NCBI GenBank assembly: GCA_035235625.1
Contig: CP141141.1
Location: 20,209,968 to 20,273,967, forward strand
Length of the DNA: 64,000 nt
From: Saururus chinensis
Taxonomy: Eukaryota > Streptophyta > Magnoliopsida > Piperales > Saururaceae
Reading direction: 5' to 3'
Position numbers and translations under genes: made by a program. Within the stretch, counting starts at the first letter, position 1. Each line of letters begins with the position of its first letter. The notes under the pieces were generated by a model. It worked only from the letters and a program-made list of their open reading frames with translations. It did not search any database and was not told the origin of the DNA. Positions 21,948 to 32,929 of this stretch are shown here, piece by piece.

Positions 21948-24721
21948 TCAATGAGCCTTTGGAGAAGGAGCTGGCTCCGGCGAGGAGGTATTCCCATGTG
22001 AAATACCAAGCATCTTCTGAACCTCGGGATCGGCGAAGAGACGATCAGCGAGCACCACATTTGCTGCATCGGACGGGTGAAATGCATCCCAAAACACAAA
22101 TTCACTCCTATCTTTGCATACCTTTGAGTTGGGCAAGCAGAGTCCCCCCAGTGTGGTATCCACATTGCAACATGAAGTAGTAGACACATTGAAGCCTGCA
22201 ATAATAGTTTGGTTTACAATTCCTGCCATCTTCCTACATTTTTTTCATCAAGTTCTTAAACATTTATAAACTTTTCACCATTAATTTTTCATTTTGAAAA
22301 TCCACACATGCTGCAATCGTCGTGTGTGCAAGCTGTCGTAGCACTAGTAATTTCATTTTAAGTGTGGTGAGATCATAGAGTTTTGATTAATTACCGAAGG
22401 ATTTTGGCTTAAGGATGAGATCTAAGACGGTGTCATAGGTGTCCACAAAGATGAAATGGGTGCCCTGAAGCTTGGAGTTGAGGGACCGTAGGAGCTTTTG
22501 TACGCCGGTATTGAATTGGAAGGCCCATTGATTTACAAGCGTCAAGCATCCGCCTTTCTTGGACTTCACCCTTTGTGATGGGATGCAGCCCAGTGGGCCC
22601 AACCCATGGAAGATAATCTTTCTAGCACCAAGTTGATAGAGAGTCTATGCACACATGAAGATGAAGGTCAATTTATATTTTGAGAAAGCATAACCTTTGT
22701 GGCAATGAGACTTTTTATTTATATGGCAAATTTAGTTTTTTTATTCTGTTTTATTTTTAATACAGATGCAAGATCCTAGTCCCTAGATATAAGTAATGGC
22801 CCAGTTATTAAGAAGTTGGTTTTCTTTGGTTTAATCATATAAATGGATCATCAACATCTCAAGGTAACAAACTCACCTTTAACTGTTGATCCAGGGTAGA
22901 GGTCAGGAGATCCACAAACTCATCATGTGTATATTCCAGACCCTCTGATAGGTAGGGTTGTAAGAAATTGTTGACGTAGTCGTTGCTACCTGAAAAGAGT
23001 TATAAGCTAAATACCGCTAATAGTTATATAAGAAACATAAGAGAAGGGATTTGCATGGTTCATTCTATTTGATGGCAGATCTATTTTCTTAATTTACAAT
23101 TAGCCATTTTTCCTTTTTAACATCTTTCAACTTTTCAAGAACATGTGACGTTTTAGATACACTCCCTCGTTTGGCATTAATTGTCTGGATATGATGAAAA
23201 GGTGATACTTGAGGCACTAAAAGAGTGACTATTTGGGAGATTTTTAGGAGTTTTTTTGGGTCCTGGACTCTTGGTGATTGCTTGGATATCCTCTACAGTA
23301 GAACTTATCAATCATGAGAATTAATGACACACACGCTAGTACATGTGCACTAAGCATATTACTTACACTAACAATTAACATATACTAACACATTGATTTT
23401 TATAATCGACAGCCCCAATTAGTGGAGAATATCTTGGCAGATATCCTCCAACTTGGTCAGGGTGGAGGGAAGAGTAGTTTAAGAATATATTATGAAAAGT
23501 TAAACAAGACGTTCTTAGGTGCAATTGAAGTCATATGAGATTCTTAAGGTCAGACTTGAAATAACATTATTAATGCGGGACAACAATTCTTACAAATATA
23601 TACAATTAATAAGACGGAGGGAGTATATTTTATCTTCCTAATGTTTCACAATACATTGAAAAGGAGAAAAACAGTATTCAAAAGCATATATGTTGTTTAA
23701 GAGTGGATGAAACAAAGCCAGCTTAAACTTTTATTCTCTCAGAGAGAGAGAGAGAGAACTTAAGGCAACCATCTTTTGGATAATATCTGCCTTGGGGCCT
23801 TGCGCCTAGTTAATTCAAGATAAGAGTTAACAAAATACCAATTCCAATTAAAAAGATGGCCTTGTTGCATAACTGGTCGGCAGCCTCTTTGCCAATCTTG
23901 GCTTCTATTGCAATTTTTGTCTTCTGGAAATAATTAATCTGGTCGTCAAATGTAAGGCGTTGGATCTGCAAGTGCATTTTATCAGTGTGAAAATACAAAA
24001 GATGTCAATTAGCTAGATTAGACTATTAATATGAATTTTTTTTTGTCAAATGGTGCTATTAATGTAGGCCAGAGGGAGTATCCAATTTTCCGAGCCTCAT
24101 ATTTACATCTGCATATAAAGCAAAGTTTCCTAAAAACTTGAACAGTTAGAAAAAGGACAATGGATATCAATAAAATCAAACCAAATTAAGACTATTCATC
24201 ATATAAATTAAATTTGTGAAGAAACTTAATTGAGTTCAGCAAAGTCTTACAAAATAGAATCCGGTGTCATTGAGAATGCCTGCACCACCAGAAGCATAAT
24301 TAACCCCTTTGAGAATTGCATCATCAGTTGCTGATAAAGAAAGATAGGGTGGTGGGGATGGGATTCCCATCTTTGCAGCTGCAATCCAGATGATATAACA
24401 ATGATTTGCCAAGCATTACATTTACAATTTGTTCACTAAAGAAGTGATGTAAGATGAATAAATGATAGATGTAATGAGTTAGTAAGTACATATAATGTCA
24501 CCAATTGTTCTTCCATTTGTGAACCTTCCTGTTACTTTGCCACCCTCATAATCAATTCCATACCATGGAAAATTGGATTTGGCAAGAGAATACTGGAGGA
24601 AGTTGTTGTTCCCAACCTCAGTAAGGGAGTCACCAAAGACAAAGGTGACAGGCTGCTCCCCAGTAGCAATGGCAAAAATGTTGATAACAAAGATTGTGGC
24701 CAAAGACCATGCTCCTCTCAT
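21948..24721 (-). CDS. GDSL esterase/lipase (At1g74460-like), six exons, intact
   Basis: Exons in coding order: 24721-24490, 24378-24251, 23965-23839, 22989-22877, 22644-22395, 22195-21948, all in phase, giving 365 residues. Such enzymes are secreted serine hydrolases acting on acyl esters; the substrate is unknown. The start used is ATG 24,721-24,719, which gives a hydrophobic signal peptide (MRGAWSLATIFVINIFAIAT). An in-frame ATG 17 codons upstream (24,772) abuts a TATAAA motif and is probably untranscribed. Block I FVFGDSLTEVGNNN has nucleophile Ser32; block II is GVNYASGG; block III GIGSNDYVNN holds the GxND Asn; block V FWDAFHPSD has Asp320 and His323. The tail GISHGNTSSPEPAPSPK resembles, as I recall it, the proline-rich end of At1g74460. 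Length and exon number are usual for the family. Confidence 0.9.
23160..23623. mobile_element. Stowaway-like MITE in GDSL gene intron 3
   Basis: Left terminus CTCCCTCGTTTGGCATTAATTG pairs with the inverse of the right terminus (CTCCCTCCGTCTTATTAATTG in reverse complement). TA flanks both ends (23,158-23,159 and 23,624-23,625). At 464 bp it is longer than the others here and accounts for about half of intron 3. Confidence 0.7.
24017..24078. mobile_element. Stowaway-type MITE remnant in GDSL gene intron 2
   Basis: The wording 'gactattaatatg ... gctattaatgtaggccagagggag' followed by TA matches a decayed short member of the Stowaway-type family. The left terminus is degraded. Confidence 0.5.
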
Positions 24722-24772
24722 CTTGGCCTGTGTGTAGAAAGACGTGGTTGTGGATGCTACAAACTCAGCCAT

Positions 24773-24778
24773 TTATAG
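24773..24778 (-). promoter_or_regulatory. TATA box of the intact GDSL gene
   Basis: TATAAA on the - strand ends directly before the upstream in-frame ATG at 24,772. A TATA box directs initiation about 30 bp downstream, near 24,745, so the ATG at 24,721 is the first in-frame ATG likely to be in the mRNA. Confidence 0.6.
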
Positions 24779-27300
24779 CACCAATGTTCCATTACCAAAG
24801 TCATGCCCATTTGTCTAAGCTTTGCTTTCTTTTCTCCTTGTCCAAGGAAGATTTAGGAACTTTCATATAAAAAAGAAAAAGAAATGGCCCCTTTTTATGC
24901 AAATCAAGGTCATCCTGAACTTGGTTCCCAGAGTTTTTTATTTGAAATGTAAATAATATATGATAAAGAAAGAGAAACACAGAACAATGAATCTGCTTGG
25001 CAAGGAGGAGTGAACTTGAGGACTTGGTGGTTGATGTTTGTGGTTGGGGTTGGTCAACTTTCCATGGAGGAGAGGAGTGTGTTCAGTGTTGAAGTGGTGA
25101 AGCATGCATGTGTACCACTTCGCTCATTTCCATAGTTTCAGTTAGTGGAAGTGTTGAATATAGTGCGTACATATCGGCTACCGTTGAAATCTGCTGCTGC
25201 TTTCTTACATTGAAAGTTTGATGTTTTAGCTTATTGGGCAAGTTTTACTGTTGCAATTTGTTACCTAATACGCAGCCTCTAAAGCTGGAACCTTCATTAT
25301 TTTGAGATGCACTTCGTTATTGTGCTTCTAGAAATAGGAAGTTCACAGCGCATGAAGCAAATAATTTGTGTTGTTTACTTGAGCTTAGTGAGTACAACAA
25401 TCTGTAGCTTAATGCAACATATGATTAATCCACGAGTTTAATTGATCATGACCCGCATCAGGCCAGTGTTCTAGAGGCAAGCGTACGTATGTATAAATTT
25501 TTATGAAGGAAATCATGATAAGCGGCGCGACGTCTAATGGCATAATGGAGGATTATTCATGGTCATTCTTGCAAGGGCCCAATTTTTCTTAAGAGTGGCG
25601 ACCTATCTTGACAAAAATAATATTTATACTTTACTTTTTTTATACTTAAACCTACTTTATCCTCTCTCAATTAGGAAAAAGTGAATAGTGTGACTCTATT
25701 CTTTATCCAATCAGAGGTTAAAGATAAATTTTAGGATAGAAAAAGTGGAGTAATAATATTAGCTTTTCTTTAGAATCAAGCCCGTGATTTAGACTAGGAT
25801 TGTTAACAAGCTGAATATCGTTGAGCTTAAAACTATTCGATTGGGCTTGAACTTGAAACTTTAATTTCGAGCTCGAGTTGAGGTGCTCTACTTTATGATC
25901 ATTAATTGGTTTTGTAATTGGTGACCAAAGATTTTATGAGAAAAATCACTAATATGAACATAGTTAGAAAGTGGTCCAATGTCTTAGGGATAGAAAACAA
26001 AGTAACTAATCCTAGTTGATTTTGATTTTCTAGTTTAGACTATTAATACAAGATATACAAGACTAAGGGAGTAAACTTTTATAAAAAATAATTCTATACC
26101 TCATGAGACATTATATATTTCCTTTAATAAAAAGCCTCATGTAGTTGTATACGGAAAATAATATATTTTATGGAAGAAGTTAAAACTTGGAAGACATGAA
26201 ATCCATATATAATGAGTAATATATGCAAATATATTTTAAAAATAGTATACATAATATGACTTTAAGTTTTTATCAAGCTTTGAGTGGAGCCGAACACAAA
26301 TACATTTAGGCTTGACTTGACCAACTTCTAGTTCGAACTCGAGCATAAGCTGAGTTAAGCTTTCGAGCATGCTTTAACACCCTATCTTAGCCTGACCGCC
26401 AAATTAATCATGTTAACTAAGCATTTTTTTTTATAGTTTAAAAGATAATTTAGCTCATGCTGGCCATGCTGGAAGGCTTATAATATGCTCAATGAGTTGT
26501 AACTTCGAATTAGCTTGAGCTGAGCTAAATCTGTTTGAAAGGCGTTATTATTGTTTAGCCAACACCCACAACCTTAAAGCATTTATTTATGTATGCATTT
26601 ATATATATACTCAAATATATATTTACCTGTTAAATTCAATCCAATTTTTGAATTTCTCTTTATCTTTTCACCCACAATATGTGTCCCAAAAAACGAAATA
26701 ATCTTGTGCAAATTATGAAATTGAGAAATGATGACTAAATCTACTTCATCTTCATCATGGTCTTTGCCTCATACAAGCAGTGGACTGGGTCAGCAACATG
26801 GATTCTCTATGAGCTTATAACTCTTGTTATAATCGTCCATATGAAGAGGGTCGGAGCCACATATAAGGTAAGAGGGGCAATTGTCGGATGAAAATCCCTT
26901 TATTATAACTATTATTTGATAGCCAAGCTCCTCCATTAAAAAAAAATTATCCTTAAATTTGTTATTTATACACTTGTGCCCCCCCTTAAAAAGGTACTTG
27001 CTCCCCCTGCATGTGAACCTTAAAACAAGGGAATCATAGCTCGAACTTGAGATACCAGAGGTCCTATCCAGCACGCCATGGTGCTTTTCGATATGCCTTT
27101 TTATGTCCCTAATATATTTGTTGAACCTGTCAAAATGTACATTATCTAGCCAAATACATAAAAATAAATACTATTGAATCGTAGATTATTATCTTTTCTT
27201 AGTACACATAGATTTAGTACTTAGATGCTTGCTTCTACAACTGATCATGCCCATCACTCCTCAATTCCATTTACACAGCACAACACACCACTGTTTTTTT
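24779..27300. other. Intergenic stretch between two - strand genes
   Basis: AT-rich. The first few hundred bases are the GDSL gene's upstream region. A probable hAT-like element occupies 25,800-26,573. No additional gene is supported. Confidence 0.5.
25800..26573. mobile_element. hAT-like non-autonomous element, low certainty
   Basis: The left part (TTGTTAACAAGCTGAATATCG, then GAGCTCGAGTTGAG) and right part (GAGCTGAGCTAAATC, ending TTTAGCCAACACCC) are rich in GAGCTCGAG/GCTGAG words in opposite orientations, like the element at 38,044-39,355. Exact ends and target duplication are unclear. Confidence 0.4.
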
Positions 27301-29006
27301 TCAATTATCCCATTGCATCTCCTCGCCATCACTACATCTTTGGCAAGTAAAACCTGCATGATAATCCCGCGGCTGATGCCCTCTGCACGAAGGTCTATTA
27401 CACATCACACACTTAGGTAGCCGGAACCAACACTCTGAGCACAAGAGGTGCGAACAGGCTGCCATCTCTTCCACCTCATCAAAGCTCATGCACCCACCAC
27501 ACCCTTCACACCTAGGCACACACCAGTAGCACCCTCTGCACCAGGCAAGCTTCTCCACAGCCTTCTTCTTGCATTCATCTTTCGGACAGTCAAATAGTAT
27601 CCTTGCTTCTCTGCACAAAGTGCAGATGCTGACATCAATTGGGAGGTTGCTTAAGTTTGTGGGCAGACATTGCCAGCCACTGTAGTAGATTGATGGGTAT
27701 GGCTGAGTTATACCTAGGAGGCAGTGAAGGGTGTCAAGGTGGTCTTTTGTTATGCTGAGCAGGCCATTGATTCTTACTTGTTTGAGGCCTGGCAACCCCT
27801 TTGCTGCTTGGATGACTCCTCCAGGAGTTAAGCACGTGGATCCTTGCAAGTTTAGCTGTATAAACACATATCACATACTATCCATTATTAACTGTATATT
27901 ATCTTCTTCATAGTAATTCATACTCTCTCAGTATCATATTAATAGCTCCATTAATAAAATTAGTGATTTTTATTGAATGGTAAGATCCATAGCGAAAAGA
28001 ATGAAAAATAATGTCTCACAGGCTTTTTTAATTATTTAACCACTTAAATGGAGCTTAGTATGGACCAAACATTTTTTTTTTCAAATAGACACATAATAAG
28101 TGTCTGGATTAGAAAACAATTAGTTCATTTTAGTTTTCTAATCCAGACAATTAATACTGGCCATTGTATTGATGGATGACAATTAAGGAATCAAAATCTA
28201 ATGGCATTAAGAATATGACATTAGTACTGCCCATTTTATCGATGGATAGCAATTAGGCTCTCAGATGATTGATTGTTCCATTAAAAAGACTACTGTAGAA
28301 ATTGAAATTCAAGTGGTATCAGCACAGACAAGAGGAGAAAAGTTAATCTAATTTGGACTTAACATAGAGAGTAAGAGCACATATATAAAATTAACATATG
28401 CTCCTTAAGGGGCTAAACTTAATAACAGCTGGGCACATTCTTCCTGTTAGGGAAGATTTTAGGTTTTAGATCTAATGCCACATTTGATGCAGTTTATGCG
28501 GTTCAATTGTCATCTTTCTACTTGCAAACATATGTAATTTCACATAATAATATCGGAAGCAGCATCAAGTTAGACGACTGGGACATATTCAAATTAAGCT
28601 ATAGAACTGGCATTACCGTTGAGATATTTGGATTACTGCATACAACTTCTAGGAGGCCGGAGTCTGTAATCTGCCCGCAGTCGGTAAGAGTCAGGGTTCT
28701 CAGCCTTCCCCTGGCCTTAGACACAACCTTCATCATAAGCTCATCCGTGAGCCTCCTACTCAGAGGTGGCATCACATTCACCTCCTGCCACACCAATTCA
28801 TCTTCCTCAACTGCCTCTTTGATAGATCTGCAGACCATCTGGACTGCCAAGACCTCGCGCAGGTGGAGATAGGGCAGAACGAAAAAGAATCCTTGATGGG
28901 GACCGGATAATTCGTCAGGCAAGACATCGCAGCGGTTCGAGCAGCAGGAAAATGGAGCTATGGAGAGGCACACATGTGGGTCCTCGGAAATTGTAGAATT
29001 GTCCAT
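27301..29006 (-). CDS. SKIP28: F-box protein SKIP28-like, two exons
   Basis: Exon 1 is 29006-28617 (130 codons), exon 2 is 27855-27301; the intron is in phase 0 and the protein has 314 residues. Residues about 28-75 (LPDELSGPHQ ... VCRSIKEAV ... LVWQEV) form an F-box, which links substrates to SCF ubiquitin ligases through SKP1. LRR-like segments follow (LRTLTLTDCGQITDSGLLEV and LNLQGSTCLTPGGVIQAA). The C-terminal third is a cysteine-rich probable zinc-binding module with repeated CxxC pairs: CTLC, CRGCYWC, CEGCGGC, CSECW, CVMC, CQRC. This order matches Arabidopsis SKIP28 as I recall it. The substrate is unknown. The start is the first ATG of the open frame. Confidence 0.9.
28101..28149. repeat. 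Perfect 17-bp inverted repeat in the SKIP28-like intron
   Basis: TGTCTGGATTAGAAAAC (28,101-28,117) and its exact reverse complement (28,133-28,149) are separated by 15 bp. The wording just to the left resembles a Stowaway-type MITE (about 27,926 onward, with 'ttaatagctccattaat'), so the hairpin is probably part of a decayed MITE. Confidence 0.75.
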
Positions 29007-29329
29007 GTTTGAGTGGTTTAAGGTGCAGAAAGAGAAGAGGAAAGAGTTATTAAAGGAAGAGATCTGGAAGTAAGAAGATAATGGAATTGGCGTGAAGAAG
29101 ACTAAAGAGAAGTGTTTGTGGTGACGAAGTAGCCAACGTTACGCTTTCTACAGTTTCCGAGAATGATAATGCTGCACATAATTTGTACATTCACGAGGTG
29201 GGAAGACTTTTTCACGAGGAGATTTAAGATTGACGATGTACGGTTCCTATGCAATCAATTAACATTAACACAAATAAATTACAAATCTCTTATAAAAACT
29301 TTAGCACGAATTTTTTTTAATTAGATCTC

Positions 29330-29822
29330 CTCAAATTTTTTTTTTGGCCTTCAAGTTTTTTCCTCGGAGTTTTGAAGTTTTTCTCTTCATTACTTAGTCT
29401 TTATTTTCTTTTAGCATCTTAAAATAGACTCATCTTATTTATGACTTTAGCCTTAAGCCTTCAAATTTTTATTGAACTTGTCTCACTCTCTTTTAGGTTT
29501 ATGTGTATAAAAAACCTTTTTTTACTTAAGTAATCACCATTAACATGATCTTTAAAGTACAATAATGATATCTTATGGAAAACTATAGATAAAGGATTTT
29601 TCTTATTTTTTCTCACAATTTCTACGTTTCCCTCTATTCAATTTTATGTTTATTTAGCCCTTATATAGTCCATTAAGTCAGTTTAGGAATGGATTCTCTT
29701 TTAAAATGACTTAATTTAGGTAAATAACACATGCAACAATTGATCATTTTAAATAGCGATCTATCGTGAAAGTTTAATATTCATTTATATAGCTTTAGAG
29801 GATTACTAGATTGCTCTTAAAA
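29330..29822 (-). repeat. Dispersed repeat, copy A (probable LTR fragment)
   Basis: This copy shares an ordered set of words with 32,930-33,421 and 47,350-47,880: 'cttcaagttttt', 'cttagtctt', 'aaaggattttt', 'AGCCCTTATATAGTCCATTAAG' in variant form, then 'aacttaggtaaataacacatgcaa'. On the - strand the shared CTATATAAGGGCT resembles a promoter TATA box. The non-autonomous LTR element begins at 29,823, so this copy may be split by it. The family is not identified. Confidence 0.5.
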
Positions 29823-32661
29823 TGTTGTAGATTGATGTCTACATAAGGTAAATTAAAGATAAAAATATAAGAAAAATGACTGAAATATAAAATAAAATAA
29901 ACTAACTTAATTGTGATTTATGAATTAATCAAATAGGGCATAGCCCCTACATATTTATAGGCAATTAAGCCTCATAATCTTAATGCTAAGAAAACTCCTA
30001 ATTAGAATGAGCCTTTAACATAAGCTTAAGCCCAATAAGAATAAAATCCTAATTACTCTAAAATACAATCACTAATAATTAAATCCTAATTATACTATAA
30101 ATCTTAAAGGTAGATCCAACCTCTTGGGCAGGTCATAACATTTTACCTCGCTTCTGCTCCACCTCGTCCTCAAGATGGTCGTCGATGCGTGCAATGTAGG
30201 TGAAAATATGAACTTGGGCCACCAATGCTCCATTTTATAAGAACCAATTCTCATACATAGAACAACAACGAGCCCTAATGGAGTCTGTAAGAGGCATGGT
30301 ACCACATAGCACATACAAGAAGGGAAACGAATGCCCAAACCTTGTTGGACCTGCATTGGAAGCACCAGGAACCATTGGACTATGACATGGCCCACTAGAA
30401 TCGAATCCACGTTAATGAGGAGTCGAACGGGTCTGGGAAGTGAGCGCGGGTCTTGGTTGTATGCCATTGTCAAGAAAAAATCAAGTATTGATTGGTTCGC
30501 CAATAATAATCAGCAGATGCACCTGGGGTAGATAAGGATAGGAGCGGATCTGTGATGGAACCACACAGAAAAACAACACCAAGTCCACTAAGTCCATAAG
30601 AAAATAGAAGACACAGAAGATTTGATAACTCTAGGAAGAAACATGGACGACAATCTTGTTCGAAATAGGGAGTAGAGTCTTGGAGAAGGGAACTGCTTCT
30701 AGCAGCCAATCGAGTAGAGGCAGAGGCTTTGGAGTCGTGCACGATTTGTGAGAGGAGAGCACCAATGGAACTAGCTAGTGTGAGAGGAGGCTTGCCAGAA
30801 TCAACTGCCAAAGAGAACTTGAGCCGTCAATCATCGCCACCACTGGTGTTGTATTCCCGGGTTGGAACACAAATGGTACCCAACTTCAAGTAAGGGAAAA
30901 GAAAGAAGTATTGACGAAGGAAGAAGAAGAAGACAATCTCTTTTTGTATAACCAACGAAGGAAGAAGGAGACCTAGTATAAAGGAGGGTGCAACTCCCTA
31001 GGCAGCCGTGCTAGCTGGTGAGCCACGTGCCAACTGGCGGCCCATCAGCTAGTCCGTTACATTCACATCCGATTTCCCCCCAATTACAACTTATTGAATC
31101 ATCAAAGGAAAATACTGAAAAGTAAAGTAAACCCTAACATAGTAAGTCCTAAGAATGGAAAATAATGCAAGGCAGGATAGGCCTCGCCCCTAAGTTGGCG
31201 TACACAACATGGTGGTTCAGCCACGGCTAGACGGACCAGAACCCGCGAGGCGTCAGGCGGTGCTTGAGCAGGTGGTGGGCAGAGGAGGAAGCGCCGTTGC
31301 TGGAATGGGAGACGACAAAAGTGGCCATCGGCGGAGGTCTAATCTGGCAAAGTAGATGTTTTTTTTCCTGGAATCGTCACCATCCCATATGCTCTCTTTT
31401 CAGGCCATTTGTGTTGAGCGTAGCCAAACTTTCTTCTCCGATCCACCGGTTTCACACGTACAATTGTGGCCATCTTCAATGTCAGGACACAAGAGCTGGA
31501 TAGAACCACTGGGAGCTGTAGAGGGAGAATGAGTGGTGGTGGGGATGGCCATACAATTTTGGCCGTTGCGCTGTCAATAGTGTAAAAAAGAAGCCAAAGT
31601 GCTAGGACGATGCCCAATCGGAGACCATTGGAAGAGAAGCTAGGGCCTCCACTAGGATTGTTCTGAAACTCGGTCAATAAGAGGAAAAGAGGAACTGTGG
31701 TAGAGAAAAGGAAATGCCTTTGCCTCTACAAGGAGGACCACCTCTCGAATCTCAATCTTCGATTCTTGTTTGGAAGGGATCATTCAGAGAATTGGGGAAG
31801 TGGGTTCTATTTCTAGAGCACATTTGTGATTTGGGTCTATGCAATTTGATTGAGATTTGAGTTAATTTTGTGTGGAGGACAAGATGTTTCTTTTGTCAGC
31901 AAGGGATCCAGTGTGAAGTCTGCCTGGAAGGAAGCAATCGAACACAAATAGATGCCCATTCCGCAGTGTTTTCTGTGTTGTTTATCTCAACAACTATAGA
32001 TGGTTTTTTTACAGATAACAGTTAGATTTCTTCTGCTCTCACAGAATGGTCTTCAACAGATGAAGGTTTGGCCACAGGTAGAAGGGGAGGTGCAATTGTG
32101 GCCTCGGCTGCAACATAACACACTATTGCATATGTGTCACATACATGGTAGACGGCGATTGACCCATCCAGTTGTTGTGCACCACTTGGATAGCTAGCGT
32201 CATATTGTCAAAGCTATGATTATAATAATTTTGATAGAATTATTGATGTATTACTTTCATGCTTGTCTTCAATTGATGATTGAGGGTGAGAAAATATAAG
32301 CAGGCGAGGATGGGAGGCATGATAATTGTAGGGAGGTCCAAAATTGAATGCTTTGATACCAATGTTGTAGACTGATGTCTACATAAGATAAATTAAAGAT
32401 AAAAATATAAAAAAATAACTGAATTATAGAATAAATTAAACTAACTTAATTTTTATTTCTGAATTAATCAAATATGTCATAGCCTCCACATATTTATAGG
32501 CAATTAAGCCTCCTAATCCTAATGCTAATAAAACTCCTAATTAGAATGGGCCTCTAACATAAACCTAAGCCCAATAAAAATTAAATCCTAATTATATAAT
32601 TAAATCTTAATTATACAATGAATCTTAAAGGTAGACCCGACCTCTTGGGTGGGTCATAACA
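29823..32661 (-). mobile_element. Complete non-autonomous LTR element (LARD-like)
   Basis: Two direct LTRs, 29,823-30,140 (3' LTR) and 32,363-32,661 (5' LTR), start TGTTGTAG and end GGTCATAACA on the + strand. A perfect 5-bp duplication TAAAA flanks the element (29,818-29,822 and 32,662-32,666). Next to the right-hand LTR, on the - strand, TTGGTATCAAAGC resembles the initiator-Met tRNA primer site (TGGTATCAGAGC), which sets the orientation. A purine-rich tract (GAAGCGAGGTAAAA, - strand) abuts the other LTR. The 2.2-kb interior shows no gag, protease, RT or integrase. It looks structurally whole but cannot move without proteins from another element. The LTRs differ at a visible minority of sites, so it is not new. 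Confidence 0.88.
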
Positions 32662-32929
32662 TAAAAATAGTCCTTTGAAGAAGTAAGAATAAAGAGTTTA
32701 GCCTCTATGAGCAAGAATATTAATTAAGCAACAAAATAGTAAATCTTAATCACCATGCAATCATGATGATTATAATATCAATCAAACCACAATGCATGAA
32801 AGAGATTTAACGTCCCAAGTAAAGTAAAAAATCACAATAGTCGATTAATGACTAAATCAATGTATTAGATAACAAGACACTATTTTGATACAAGTAAACC
32901 ACCAACCTTTATTTAGACTAACCAAAAAA

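Noticed and set aside
31339-31677. Open frame of 112 codons on the - strand
   Set aside because: It lies within the interior of the non-autonomous LTR element and has no recognisable retroelement or host domain.
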